DNA from: a virus
Length of the DNA: 64,000 bases
Reading direction: 5' to 3' (one strand)
IMG/VR virus record: IMGVR_UViG_3300043777_000086
Coordinates: 1 to 64,000 of that record
Under the pieces are notes generated by a model that did not search any database, was not told where the DNA came from, and saw only the letters and a list, made by a program, of their open reading frames with translations. Every line of letters begins with the position of its first letter. Position 1 is the first letter of the stretch. Shown here in pieces: positions 22,740 to 31,140 of this stretch. The translations under genes and the position numbers were made by a program.

Positions 22740-23893
22740 ACAACCTTCCATACTACCGTCTCTATCCTAAGGACTTCGACACCGACGAGAATGTTCGCCT
22801 TATGAGTATGTGCGAAAAGGGGCTTTACATCGCCCTCTTGAACCATTCCTGGGTGAATGGATCAGTCCCAAACGACATCACTAAGATCGCCCGGATCGCC
22901 GGGGAATCGGTACGAGTTGTGAAAAAATGTTGGGTTCAAGTTTCAAGATGCTTCAATGAAAATGCAAGTGGTGGTCTAGTCAACCGAAGGCTTGAAGATG
23001 AACGTATCTTAGCGGAAACAAAGGGAGAATCTTATTCCGAGAATGCTAAAAAGCGTTGGGAAAAACCATGCAATGGCATTGCACGCGCGTCTGAGTCTGA
23101 ATCTGACTCTAGTTCTCTCTCTTCTGAAACTCAAACTACAAACCAAGAAAAAACTTCTTCGCGCGCACGAGGAGTTTTTGTTGCCTTTGAGGATTTTCTA
23201 CACCAATGGCGCCGGCATCGCGGGTTCAAAAAACCCAACAAGCCGATCCTCGAGCGGGCGGCACAAAAGTGGGGTTCAGTCGAGATCACCGAAGATGAGC
23301 TAGCAGAAGCGCTCGACGGGTATTATGGTTCGGATTGGGCGAAACGCGAGGGGTATCCGATGCTGGGGTTTGTGAAAGACCCTCACTCCTGGCGTGCAGG
23401 CGGGCTTATTGAAAATTCACCCCCACCGCAGCGCACGCCCGCGCGCCCTGCGATCGAAGTGCCGGTGCCGAGGGGTAACCCTACCCCGGAAGTATCCGAT
23501 GCGCCTAGCGACGCCCTGCCGCTACGGGATCATCCCGCAGAATGGAACCGGATGGTACCGGCCGCCAAGTATGAATGGGGGCGGTACGCCCCGATCGAAG
23601 CGCTCCGGTTGTGTCAATACCGCGGCGATGACTTTGCGGAAAAATTTGATGAGGTTTGCGAGCTAGCTCAGGCGATTCATGTGGCGCGCGGCAAGGAGGT
23701 GGGATGGTTAACGCTTCCCTGGATCCTCAAAGTCGGGGATGAGAACCGACCGAACTGGTACAAACTTCTGACAGAGATGCGTTGGATGGCCACGCCCGCC
23801 GGTAAGCAACCCCCACCAGACCCCATCGCCTCAGCCCGAGAAATGCTACGTAAACGTAAAGAAGAAAGGGAGTTAAAAGAACGCAGTGTATAA
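22736..23893 (+). CDS. DUF1376 replication-initiation-like protein
   Basis: 385 aa; ATGA joint with the HNH gene. The opening (P-Y-Y-R-L-Y-P-K-D-F, then M-C-E-K-G-L-Y-I-A-L-L-N-H-S-W) is the DUF1376 winged-helix domain seen in phage replication initiator or helicase-loader proteins. A Ser/Glu/Thr linker and a second domain (E-D-F-L-H-Q-W-R-R-H-R-G ... DGYYGSDW) follow. With the DnaA-like protein and DnaB downstream it probably opens the origin and loads the helicase. Confidence 0.75.
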   Translation: MNNLPYYRLYPKDFDTDENVRLMSMCEKGLYIALLNHSWVNGSVPNDITKIARIAGESVRVVKKCWVQVSRCFNENASGGLVNRRLEDERILAETKGESYSENAKKRWEKPCNGIARASESESDSSSLSSETQTTNQEKTSSRARGVFVAFEDFLHQWRRHRGFKKPNKPILERAAQKWGSVEITEDELAEALDGYYGSDWAKREGYPMLGFVKDPHSWRAGGLIENSPPPQRTPARPAIEVPVPRGNPTPEVSDAPSDALPLRDHPAEWNRMVPAAKYEWGRYAPIEALRLCQYRGDDFAEKFDEVCELAQAIHVARGKEVGWLTLPWILKVGDENRPNWYKLLTEMRWMATPAGKQPPPDPIASAREMLRKRKEERELKERSV

Positions 23894-24296
23894 CTTTAAC
23901 GAAGAAACACTTGACTGGGGAATACAGCGGATGGACCGCATGAAGCACCTCAAGGGATTCCCGGCGCTCGACGTCGGCGTGGAGGCGGTCGCCGGGGCGC
24001 TGCTACGGATCGCACACCCGGTTATCGTAGAGGCCCGGCTGGACTGGGCGATCAAAGGCGGATCACTTGACGACTTTGATCCGAGTTCGGATATAATCAA
24101 CCCCGGTGCGGAGGCGCTTAGTTTAGTGACGCTAATCCACCCAAAGATAAAAACTCCCATTAATCCAATGATTTGGATGGTGGATATGGCGCTGGATAAG
24201 TACAACTGGTTCCCCGCCCCCATCGACCTACGCCGGATCTTTGTGGAGAAGTTCCCGCCGGCGGACGGGCAGGAACCGGCACCGGCGGAATACTGA
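23886..24296 (+). CDS. Hypothetical protein, 136 aa
   Basis: GTG start inside the end of the DUF1376 gene. No family is recognised; the middle is hydrophobic and helical (ALLRIAHPVIVEARLDWAI). A palindrome copy and promoter-like boxes lie within it at 24067-24097. Confidence 0.5.
   Translation: MYNFNEETLDWGIQRMDRMKHLKGFPALDVGVEAVAGALLRIAHPVIVEARLDWAIKGGSLDDFDPSSDIINPGAEALSLVTLIHPKIKTPINPMIWMVDMALDKYNWFPAPIDLRRIFVEKFPPADGQEPAPAEY
24067..24097 (+). promoter_or_regulatory. Promoter-like pair with palindrome in the spacer
   Basis: TTGACG at 24067-24072 and a perfect TATAAT at 24092-24097, with a 19-nt spacer that contains palindrome copy 6 up to the edge of the -10. It is intragenic and would serve the small genes from 24321. 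Confidence 0.4.
24080..24091. promoter_or_regulatory. Palindrome TCCGA-NN-TCGGA, copy 6
   Basis: Centre GT, flanked by A and T. It ends immediately before TATAAT, the position of an operator blocking RNA polymerase. Confidence 0.65.
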
Positions 24297-24320
24297 ATCG
24301 CTCGACAAAAAGGAGTCTAA

Positions 24321-24434
24321 ATGTACGTGCCAAAACACGATGAAGACGACCTCGAGGATGACGAACTCCTCGACGACGAAGAAGGCAGTGAGGAATTGAA
24401 TGAGGATGATCTCGACGACGAGGATGACGAATGA
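24321..24434 (+). CDS. Hyperacidic microprotein, 37 aa
   Basis: AAAAGGAG lies 6 nt before the ATG at 24321. 23 of 37 residues are Asp or Glu, after a short M-Y-V-P-K-H opening. Such charge suggests DNA mimicry or binding to a basic protein, but size prevents any family call. The stop overlaps the next start (ATGA). Confidence 0.6.
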   Translation: MYVPKHDEDDLEDDELLDDEEGSEELNEDDLDDEDDE

Positions 24435-24598
24435 GATGGCTTTGTAGGCTCCTGGGGCACCGATGGGCGCGAACAACAATCCCACTACGATGCCTGCGCT
24501 GTCACGATGTCCACTGGGTATGCAAACGTTGCGGTTACAGCGAAATCACCACAGGATTCCGTTACTGGTACTGCCCAATCCATAATGGAAGTCACTAA
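24431..24598 (+). CDS. Cys-rich zinc-ribbon microprotein, 55 aa
   Basis: ATGA joint with the acidic protein. The sequence opens M-R-W-L-C-R-L-L-G-H-R-W and contains R-C-L-R-C-H-D-V-H and V-C-K-R-C-G-Y, then Y-W-Y-C. This order resembles a short phage family of zinc ribbons that I know only by appearance. Confidence 0.6.
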   Translation: MRWLCRLLGHRWARTTIPLRCLRCHDVHWVCKRCGYSEITTGFRYWYCPIHNGSH

Positions 24599-24608
24599 GG
24601 GGACTTTT

Positions 24609-24851
24609 ATGGGGCTGCGTAAACCGTACGGGCTGCCGGGAGATCCGAGTTCGGATATCTTCTGGCCGGAGGTCTCCCGGTTTTATTCCGACTGCACCAC
24701 AGACGAACAGATGCTCAAGCAGCGAATTCGGAGGGCTTTTGAGAAACTTCATCTGGAGCACGAGGAGCACTTCGAGCTTGCTGAGCTTATCTATCAGAAA
24801 CTAAAACCGTTTGCTGTTATGCGGCAGACACCTAGAGGGCTCAATGACTGA
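24609..24851 (+). CDS. Hypothetical protein, 80 aa
   Basis: The ATG at 24609 is chosen for AAGGGG about 8 nt upstream; an ATG at 24585 is possible. A helical C-terminus (LEHEEHFELAELIYQKLKPF) follows a Trp/Tyr-containing middle. It has palindrome copy 7 near its start. The function is unknown. Confidence 0.5.
   Translation: MGLRKPYGLPGDPSSDIFWPEVSRFYSDCTTDEQMLKQRIRRAFEKLHLEHEEHFELAELIYQKLKPFAVMRQTPRGLND
24644..24655. promoter_or_regulatory. Palindrome TCCGA-NN-TCGGA, copy 7
   Basis: Centre GT, flanked by A and T; 564 bp after copy 6. Confidence 0.6.
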
Positions 24852-25074
24852 ACCAACCCCAATACCGGGACCCGCCACGAAGGATAACCCCATTACCTTC
24901 ATCATGTTTCCGGAGCGCTGCCTTGGTTGCAAGGCGGCCCGTATCGGAATCCAGGAAGGCCGATGTTATTTCGCGTGCAAGACCGTGGTCCAGCACATCA
25001 AGCTAACCGGACGCCTGCACGTTAAGCGCAGCCACGAGTGCTTCGTCAGGCAGCGCGAGGGGGCCACGGCATGA
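24844..25074 (+). CDS. Hypothetical protein with four Cys, 76 aa
   Basis: Starts inside the end of the preceding gene. It contains the pair R-C-L-G-C-K and later G-R-C-Y-F-A-C-K, an arrangement that could bind zinc, and a basic tail. The function is unknown. It ends in an ATGA joint. Confidence 0.55.
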   Translation: MTEPTPIPGPATKDNPITFIMFPERCLGCKAARIGIQEGRCYFACKTVVQHIKLTGRLHVKRSHECFVRQREGATA

Positions 25075-25400
25075 GCGCGCCGATCCTGCCGCCGCGGATC
25101 CGGAATGTGATCCAGGCCCACGCCACGGACCACCACACCACAGTCGAGGAGATCCTATCCTCCAGCCAGATGAAACACACCTCCATGGCCCGCCGGCACG
25201 CCTGCCACTCCCTGAAGCGAATGGGGTTCTCTGAGCCCGAGATAGGGCGGTTCCTCCGGAAGGACCATAGCACAGTCCACTACGCGCTCACGCAGCCGCT
25301 GCTGAACCTGGAGGGTAAGGTGGTCGGAGCCCCGCTACGGCCGCAGCACAGGCCCGCGGACGTGCCCGTACCCGACCTCAGCGGGGAGTGGGCGGTATGA
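25071..25400 (+). CDS. DnaA domain IV-like DNA-binding protein
   Basis: 109 aa. Residues ~37-75 (S-M-A-R-R-H-A-C-H-S-L-K-R-M-G, then E-I-G-R-F-L-R-K-D-H-S-T-V-H-Y-A-L) match the DnaA C-terminal DnaA-box-binding helices including the D-H-S-T-V signature. The AAA+ part of DnaA is absent. It lies directly before the helicase, so it may mark the phage origin or regulate transcription at DnaA-box-like sites. Confidence 0.8.
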   Translation: MSAPILPPRIRNVIQAHATDHHTTVEEILSSSQMKHTSMARRHACHSLKRMGFSEPEIGRFLRKDHSTVHYALTQPLLNLEGKVVGAPLRPQHRPADVPVPDLSGEWAV

Positions 25401-25675
25401 TGGCATACATCAATCTAGGGCGCCCTAACCCTCACTTCAAGCCCGACCAGCAAGTTTTCGATCCTGCCGCGGGAAAGTACCGGAAGGTGTCCACCGGACA
25501 CCACCTCCGCAACTGGAACGGTTCGCTACGGATCGAGGAGTCTGCCTTTGTGGCCGCAGTATGCGGACGTCACGACATGCAGTACGCAGGTTTCGGGTTC
25601 ACGGAGGATATCGCGCACACCCGGTTCGAAGTGTGGCGCTGCCCGCAGTGTCGGGTGGAAGAGCACAGGTTCTGA
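25397..25675 (+). CDS. Hypothetical protein, 92 aa
   Basis: ATGA joint with the DnaA-like gene. It has one CxxC near the end (WRCPQCRVEEHRF) and a Cys-Gly-Arg-His earlier. The stop directly precedes the GTG of the helicase gene, so it is probably co-translated with it. Confidence 0.55.
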   Translation: MMAYINLGRPNPHFKPDQQVFDPAAGKYRKVSTGHHLRNWNGSLRIEESAFVAAVCGRHDMQYAGFGFTEDIAHTRFEVWRCPQCRVEEHRF

Positions 25676-27073
25676 GTGAGCCAACCCCGCAAAACCCACC
25701 AGCAATCCGCCGGCGACCTCGCCCTAGAAAAAGGTATGCCCGCTTCCCCGGAGATCGAGAAGATCATCCTTGGGGCGATCCTCATCAAGCCCGACTGCTT
25801 CGATGCGGTCAGGGGCCTGCTTGAGCCAGACGACTTCAGCACGGAGCGCAATCGCCGCTGCTACCGCCGAATGATCGACCTCAAGGAGCGCGGCGACCCG
25901 ATTGACAGGGTTATGCTCATGGATGAGCTTCAGCGGCATGGGGAGTTGGAGTCGGTGGAACTCTCCTACCTCATGGAACTCGACACCGACGTTCCTGAGG
26001 TCGTTGAGACCTCGCTCGCGACGTACTGCCGGTCGGTTAAGGACCGCTCCGGGTTACGGCAGATCATCTTCGCCGCCCGCGACCTGGCGAAGCAGGCGCT
26101 CGATGCGGTGGATAACCCGCAGATTTTGGTCGAGCAGGCCACGAGTGCCCTCCAGGACATCGCGTCACGCGTGCAGGTGCAGCAGGATGACGGCGGGCAG
26201 ACGGTCATGCAGGCTATAGAATCCTTCCCCGGAGGGCTAACAGCGTTCCTGGAACCATCAAGCAGAAAGTTGGGTCTGCCGACCGGGTACGATCGCCTGG
26301 ATGATATGCTCGGCGGGCTACATGACGGGGAGTTGATCGTGATCGCCGGGAGGCCGTCCACCGGTAAGAGTTGCTTTATGAGCAACATCGTAGAGCACTT
26401 GACGATCAGGAAGCGAAAGTACCCGGCGATATTCTCGCTTGAGATGTCCGCCGAGTCAATCCTCACGAGGATGATGTGCTCCGCCGGCCACGTGGACCAC
26501 CAGAAGTTTCGCGCCGGATACCTCAACAAGGACGAGCGCTATAAGCTACAGGTGGCCGTCGACCAGCTATCCGATGTCCGACTTCGGATTTATGACAAGG
26601 CCGGGATTCGGGCTCCGGAGTTGATCTCAACGATACGCCGCCTTGCGCGGGACGAGGGCTGTCACGCTGTATTTATTGACTACCTGGGCCTGATCGGATC
26701 CCACGAAAAGACCGAGAACAAGAATCAAGAGGTCAGTCGGTTGACGCGCGACCTGAAGCTCCTGGCTATGGAGTGTGAGATTCCGATCGTACTGTTGTGC
26801 CAGCTATCCCGAGCGCCTGAGCGCCGAGGGGGGTCTTTTCGCCCAATTCTGTCCGACCTGAGGGATTCGGGATCGATCGAGCAAGACGCCGACACCGTGC
26901 TGTTTATCTTCAGATCCGAACTCTACAACCGGGATCGCGAGGACTACAAAGGCAAGGCGGAGATCATCATTAGCAAACAGAGGAATGGACCTGTGGGTTC
27001 CGTTCCGCTTAGGTTTCTATCGCACCTGATGCGGTTTGAGAACGCAAGTGCGGATGACGAGCCCGCCTCATGA
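25676..27073 (+). CDS. dnaB: Replicative DNA helicase, DnaB family
   Basis: 465 aa, normal for DnaB. The GTG start follows the previous TGA. The N-terminal domain (PASPEIEKIILGAILI) is followed by a RecA-like domain with Walker A G-R-P-S-T-G-K-S (225-232), a Walker B region in C-H-A-V-F-I-D-Y-L-G-L-I and the conserved V-L-L-C-Q-L-S-R with S-D-L-R-D-S-G-S-I-E-Q-D-A-D. It unwinds DNA at the phage fork; the probable loader is the DUF1376 protein. Confidence 0.93.
   Translation: MSQPRKTHQQSAGDLALEKGMPASPEIEKIILGAILIKPDCFDAVRGLLEPDDFSTERNRRCYRRMIDLKERGDPIDRVMLMDELQRHGELESVELSYLMELDTDVPEVVETSLATYCRSVKDRSGLRQIIFAARDLAKQALDAVDNPQILVEQATSALQDIASRVQVQQDDGGQTVMQAIESFPGGLTAFLEPSSRKLGLPTGYDRLDDMLGGLHDGELIVIAGRPSTGKSCFMSNIVEHLTIRKRKYPAIFSLEMSAESILTRMMCSAGHVDHQKFRAGYLNKDERYKLQVAVDQLSDVRLRIYDKAGIRAPELISTIRRLARDEGCHAVFIDYLGLIGSHEKTENKNQEVSRLTRDLKLLAMECEIPIVLLCQLSRAPERRGGSFRPILSDLRDSGSIEQDADTVLFIFRSELYNRDREDYKGKAEIIISKQRNGPVGSVPLRFLSHLMRFENASADDEPAS
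26577..26588. promoter_or_regulatory. Palindrome TCCGA-NN-TCGGA, copy 8
   Basis: Centre CT, flanked by G and T. Inside the helicase gene in another codon phase (V-R-L-R). Confidence 0.6.
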
Positions 27074-27078
27074 ATAAA

Positions 27079-27109
27079 TGTGGACAAGATGCGCGTATTG
27101 CGATATTCT
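27079..27109 (+). promoter_or_regulatory. Candidate promoter with DnaA-box-like -35
   Basis: TGTGGACAA (27079-27087, the complement of TTGTCCACA) contains TGGACA as a -35, with TATTCT at 27104-27109 after a 17-nt spacer. The same layout occurs at 57124. Confidence 0.35.
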
Positions 27110-27133
27110 GGTTCGGTCTGAAGGCACAATAAA

Positions 27134-27145
27134 TCCGAACTCGGA
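27134..27145. promoter_or_regulatory. Palindrome TCCGA-NN-TCGGA, copy 9
   Basis: Centre AC, flanked by A and C. It is untranslated and lies 1 nt before the ATG at 27147. Confidence 0.6.
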
Positions 27146-27146
27146 C

Positions 27147-27407
27147 ATGCAATCCACCACCCTAAAGGAAACGATGCTTCAGATGCTAGAGGAGGCCCGC
27201 ATCGAAGTCGAACGCGGCCGGCTGGAGTCTCTGGCAATCTTCTCTCGCCGAACTAATGGATCCCATGTCCAATGGTTTACCTGCGAGCCTGACGCGGATA
27301 TCTGTTCGCTGTACGGGTTCGCGCTCGTGGCGCTCCAGCGCTCAGTCGAAGTCAAGAGCGAAACCGAGATCCGTCCGACCGGATCGAATAAAGGAGATGT
27401 TCAATGA
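27147..27407 (+). CDS. Hypothetical protein, 86 aa
   Basis: The start is ATG 27147, or a GTG at 27078 that would include the palindrome. No SD is clear. Two helices (LQMLEEARIEVERGRLESLA; YGFALVALQRSV) surround a short sheet. The family is unknown. The end overlaps the next gene (ATGA). Confidence 0.5.
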   Translation: MQSTTLKETMLQMLEEARIEVERGRLESLAIFSRRTNGSHVQWFTCEPDADICSLYGFALVALQRSVEVKSETEIRPTGSNKGDVQ

Positions 27408-27673
27408 TAGATCAGTTCGAGGTGTGGTGTATCGCCGCTACTAATTCCTGCGTGACCTTCGTGGGCAAGATCGACGGGATCACCGCGGAAACACCCGAGG
27501 CCGCCGGCATAGAGGGAATCACAAGCGCTCTAAAGTTCGGGTTGAACATGACTCCGTCATTGGGGATGCCGGCCGTAAAGGTTCCTGTGCTTAGTTGCAT
27601 CCCCTTCAGAATCGAAAAAGTAACCCAGGTCGTGCTCGCGCAGGCCATGCCGCAGAAGAAAGGACAATCTTGA
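27404..27673 (+). CDS. Hypothetical protein, 89 aa
   Basis: AAAGGAG lies 7 nt before the ATG. A small mixed alpha/beta protein (CVTFVGKIDGITAETPEAAG) with no recognised motif; it lies between the helicase and the HTH-like gene. Confidence 0.5.
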   Translation: MIDQFEVWCIAATNSCVTFVGKIDGITAETPEAAGIEGITSALKFGLNMTPSLGMPAVKVPVLSCIPFRIEKVTQVVLAQAMPQKKGQS

Positions 27674-27674
27674 A

Positions 27675-28391
27675 ATGTTGACCCCAACCGCATCAGAAAC
27701 CGACGTGATAAAGGATTTGTTGCGTGCAGGAAAAAATATCACATTAGCCGTACCGGACGATCTCGACGCCCGCGACGTCAGCCGGTACATCAAGAGCACG
27801 TGCTCCTTGCTTGTTAAGTCCGAGATTGGGCGCGACAAGCTCACGGCCGTTCTTGGGAGACTACTAGTCCTGGCCCGCAAAAACAAGGAAGTGTGGGGCA
27901 AGGCCGGGTACGACTCCTTCAGTGAATTCCTCCAGAAGGAGGTGGTGGAAAAGTTCGGGATCTCCCGCAGCACGATGTATGAAGCCAAAAAGATTCTCAC
28001 GGCCTTCCCGGATCTCACGATGGAACAGTACGGAGCCGCCGGAAGCCAGAAGCTCCTACTGCTTTCCAAGTTCACCTCGCAGTCCGACTCCGGCTCCACC
28101 AAGCTAATCAAGGCTGCTTCAGAGAAAAGCTACGATCAACTCAAGGAGTACTGCGAGGAGAAGGGGTATCTGGGAGCCGATGACGCCACCGGAGCTTCCT
28201 TTGTAATTAAAGGCTCTCTATCCAAGATCAAGGAACTCCGCAAGTTTCTGGCGCGTGAGGATATCCGCGCTGTGGCTGAGAGTGACGACCCCCTAACGAT
28301 CATCCTGGCTATGACCCAGGAGGTCGACTCCGAGTGGACCGAACAGGGGGCCGAGGCCCTCAAGGGCAAGAAGAACGCCGCGGCCGACTAG
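27675..28391 (+). CDS. Helical DNA-binding-like protein, 238 aa
   Basis: GAAAGGA ~8 nt upstream of the ATG. The middle (SFSEFLQKEVVEKFGISRST, then M-Y-E-A-K-K-I) reads like a helix-turn-helix, and the later half has another small domain (YDQLKEYCEEKGYLG). It resembles phage regulators or partition-type proteins, but I cannot name a family. It is in the operon with two nucleases. Confidence 0.6.
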   Translation: MLTPTASETDVIKDLLRAGKNITLAVPDDLDARDVSRYIKSTCSLLVKSEIGRDKLTAVLGRLLVLARKNKEVWGKAGYDSFSEFLQKEVVEKFGISRSTMYEAKKILTAFPDLTMEQYGAAGSQKLLLLSKFTSQSDSGSTKLIKAASEKSYDQLKEYCEEKGYLGADDATGASFVIKGSLSKIKELRKFLAREDIRAVAESDDPLTIILAMTQEVDSEWTEQGAEALKGKKNAAAD

Positions 28392-28789
28392 TGAATCCAG
28401 AGAGCGCCATCCGTAAGGTCGAGAAGATCACCGGATGCAAGATCACCACAATCCAGGACTATGCGGATGGAAAGTGGTTCCCGGTGGCTTTCGCGGCGCA
28501 CGATCCGGAACTGGATAGCAACTTTCTGTCCGCTGTGCGCCGACAAACCAAGGAGCAGATCCTTGCGGCTATTAAGCGTCTGCATGCGATGGTATACCGA
28601 GCCAGGCGCGAGGAGCTGTACGCTAGACAAAGAGGTAGATGCTCCCGTTGCGACCTAAAAACGCAGCACCTAACATGCCACCATAAAAAACACCGGGCGG
28701 TAAATGGACGAGACGATCGCTTGAGTAATATGGAGCTGCTCTGCACTGGGCCGGGCACGAATGGCTGTCACGACGCGGAGCACTCATGA
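28391..28789 (+). CDS. Small HNH nuclease, 132 aa
   Basis: GTG start within a TAGTG overlap. The C-terminal half is an HNH module: R-G-R-C-S-R-C-D-L, L-T-C-H-H-K-K-H-R and L-S-N-M-E-L-L-C with a final G-C-H-D-A-E-H-S. The N-terminal half is an unrelated helical domain. Coupling to the resolvase gene (ATGA) suggests a role in replication-product processing rather than homing, but this is open. Confidence 0.7.
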   Translation: MNPESAIRKVEKITGCKITTIQDYADGKWFPVAFAAHDPELDSNFLSAVRRQTKEQILAAIKRLHAMVYRARREELYARQRGRCSRCDLKTQHLTCHHKKHRAVNGRDDRLSNMELLCTGPGTNGCHDAEHS

Positions 28790-29169
28790 CCTACGAACTA
28801 ATTTTGCACGGGCAATTAGTCTCTAAGAAGAACCTGTACATGCCCCGAATTGTTGGCAAGGGTTCCGCGCAGAAGGTGATCTTTATAAAAAATTCAGAGC
28901 TTCAGTCCAAGCTAGACTCTCTAGCCTGCCAGATCCCGGCCGACATGAGAAATCTTAAACTCGAAAGTCCCGATATCCACGTGGAAATGACCGTAGCACA
29001 CCAACAGGGAGATCAGGACGGGGCTTACACTACTCTGCTTGATATTCTCGTGGAATATGGCGTGCTCTACAACGACAACATTAAGCGGTGTAACGGCAGA
29101 AAGATACTGGAGCCCTGCACGATAAGCGACCACTGGAAGACTGTGGTTACCCTGACCACCAGATCCTAG
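28786..29169 (+). CDS. rusA: RusA-family Holliday junction resolvase
   Basis: 127 aa, typical for the family. The acidic active site is visible: Asp76-x-Asp78 (Q-G-D-Q-D-G-A), Asp86 (T-L-L-D-I-L) and Asp97 (L-Y-N-D-N-I-K). RusA cuts four-way junctions made during recombination-dependent replication, which fits the RecT, exonuclease and helicase genes. It is the last gene of the early block and abuts the convergent late genes with a 3-bp gap. Confidence 0.8.
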   Translation: MTYELILHGQLVSKKNLYMPRIVGKGSAQKVIFIKNSELQSKLDSLACQIPADMRNLKLESPDIHVEMTVAHQQGDQDGAYTTLLDILVEYGVLYNDNIKRCNGRKILEPCTISDHWKTVVTLTTRS

Positions 29170-29172
29170 CCC

Positions 29173-31140
29173 TCACTGCACCTTGGCATTCCCGCTCACT
29201 GTAGCCTTTCCGGAGATCACCGATCCCCCGCCAGCCGGGGCTGCTCCGGAGAACTCAAACACCCCGATGCTCGGTGGATTGGGTCGCGTTAACCCGTCAG
29301 CGTCATACGTGGGGGCACCAGTGTGCGATCCGGCTCCATTCGCCGGGCTCGAGGAGGAGGATAGGTGAAAGTCTGGGGTGCTAGTAGAAACGATAGAAGG
29401 ATTCGAGTTTACCGTAGAAGTGATGGACGCGAACGACGGAGGAGCACCCACTCCGAACATCAGGTTTTTAGTTCCACTCACAGTCGTGCAGGTGGTTGTG
29501 CAATCCGACCCAGGCCCGGCCGCCAAGATGGTCACATACGATTCAGTGTTGGCAGGTTGATAGATGATGTTGTTCGTAAGTGTCAGCGTGCCGAAGCCAT
29601 TCTCTGGATAGAAGATGAAGCAGGAGTCCGCGCTCGCGTGTGCCGTTCCGCAGTTATACATCGTGTTGTTAAACACGTTGGTATTCCCATTTGCTAGCAC
29701 CTGCCACGCCTGAAGATACATGCCATTGGTAGCCCCGCCATCGGGTGGTTGGGGGCCTTGGCCGACATTATAGAGAATGTTGTTGTAAATGCTGATCCCA
29801 GTACCCTGCGACGAATCCATGTTGATGTAGACGATGCCATCACACGCGGTGTCGTGGATCACGTTGTCGTGGATCGCCACGCTATAGGACGTGTCCGGGT
29901 CGGTTGAACTGTTCTGTTGAAACCCGCGACATGCGGGCACATTGGCGATTGTGTTCCAACCAAACTCGATAACCGATGAGCCGTCTCCGAGGTAGAAGCC
30001 CTGCTGAAGCGCAGTAACCGTGCCGCTGGCGACGTTGGTCGATATATTGTGGATGTTGTTTCCGTGCCACGTCGCATTGTTCGAGAAGAACGTGGACGCC
30101 CCGCCCTGCTCCCCATTCGCATAGCTAGCGGTCGCTTCATTTCCAACTACCGTCATGCGCCTGGTTGAATAGAGGCTGACCGATTCATTTGGCCCTCCGA
30201 GAACCTTAAACGCGCCGATGACCCAGTCGGTAACCACATTTAGAACGGTCCAGACCGAGAATGTTCCACTGCCTCCAACCGTATCAACATTGACCACCAG
30301 CGTCGTCCCCGAGTCGCTGGTTACAAACCCCTCCATGAAGTCCGCGATGTTGGAGTTGTTGTAGATGAATACCCGATTCCCCGCGTTTATCCCGTCAGCG
30401 CTGTGCGTGGTGAAGGTCTTTGATCCGGTGCCGATTGTGACTGAGCTGCTCGGTATAGCGTCCCCTCCCGTTCCGATGACCTGGATACCTCCAGAGCAAG
30501 AGGGACTCGCCACGTCCTGACCGACCGTGACCGTATCCCCTGGATAGACCAACAGCGCCTTAGGTGTGCCGCTAGCTCCACTCAGGTTTTGATTGATCTG
30601 AAGGTAGGGATTTTCTCCGCCGATTGCGTTCGGGTCGCATGTGGTCAATGTCAGTGTCTCCACATAAACCGTATCGCCTGCCACAATCGTATTGGTTGCA
30701 TGCGAGATCGTCAGCCAGCATCCGCCCGCGAAGGTTCCGGGATTGGAGTCGCTGCCGCTGGTCGAGACGCAGTAGATGTTTCCAGATCGCACCGTCCACG
30801 GCACGGTGTTACTCGTGCCCGCTGCGGTCGTAAGCGTGATATTCCCCGTCGAGCATCCTGATCCGGTTTGGATTACGACCTTGTCGTACTCGGTCCCTGA
30901 AACCCCGCCCCATACGCCAGCCTGCCAGCTCTTGTATTGCGCGGGCGCTCCCCCTCCGCATGAAACCGTTGAAGAGCCTCGCGTACTTCCGAAGTTCTTC
31001 CCGTAGATGGTAACGTACACGCCTGAGCCTGATTCGCCCCCCGCATTCGGTCCACTGGAGATGTCCGTGAAGAAAATATTAGGAGGGCTCGCCCCAAGCG
31101 CTAGTTGGATGGAAAGGATAAAAACTAGAGCGCGCTTCAT
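29173..31140 (-). CDS. Exported right-handed beta-helix fibre/spike protein
   Basis: 655 aa. Residues 1-17 (KRALVFILSIQLALG) are a Sec signal. An IPT/TIG-like domain covers ~20-115 (V-Y-V-T-I-Y-G-K-N-F-G). From ~120 to ~600 a beta-helix repeat is rich in H-G-N-N-I-H-N, C-R-G-F-Q-Q-N and Y-N-N-I-L-Y-N, as in polysaccharide-binding or -cleaving spikes. It ends with S-V-I-S-G-K-A-T-V-S-G-N-A-K-V-Q, almost shared with the next protein. A paralog lies at 62545-64000. Likely a receptor-binding or exported surface protein. Confidence 0.75.
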   Translation of the reverse strand: MKRALVFILSIQLALGASPPNIFFTDISSGPNAGGESGSGVYVTIYGKNFGSTRGSSTVSCGGGAPAQYKSWQAGVWGGVSGTEYDKVVIQTGSGCSTGNITLTTAAGTSNTVPWTVRSGNIYCVSTSGSDSNPGTFAGGCWLTISHATNTIVAGDTVYVETLTLTTCDPNAIGGENPYLQINQNLSGASGTPKALLVYPGDTVTVGQDVASPSCSGGIQVIGTGGDAIPSSSVTIGTGSKTFTTHSADGINAGNRVFIYNNSNIADFMEGFVTSDSGTTLVVNVDTVGGSGTFSVWTVLNVVTDWVIGAFKVLGGPNESVSLYSTRRMTVVGNEATASYANGEQGGASTFFSNNATWHGNNIHNISTNVASGTVTALQQGFYLGDGSSVIEFGWNTIANVPACRGFQQNSSTDPDTSYSVAIHDNVIHDTACDGIVYINMDSSQGTGISIYNNILYNVGQGPQPPDGGATNGMYLQAWQVLANGNTNVFNNTMYNCGTAHASADSCFIFYPENGFGTLTLTNNIIYQPANTESYVTILAAGPGSDCTTTCTTVSGTKNLMFGVGAPPSFASITSTVNSNPSIVSTSTPDFHLSSSSSPANGAGSHTGAPTYDADGLTRPNPPSIGVFEFSGAAPAGGGSVISGKATVSGNAKVQ

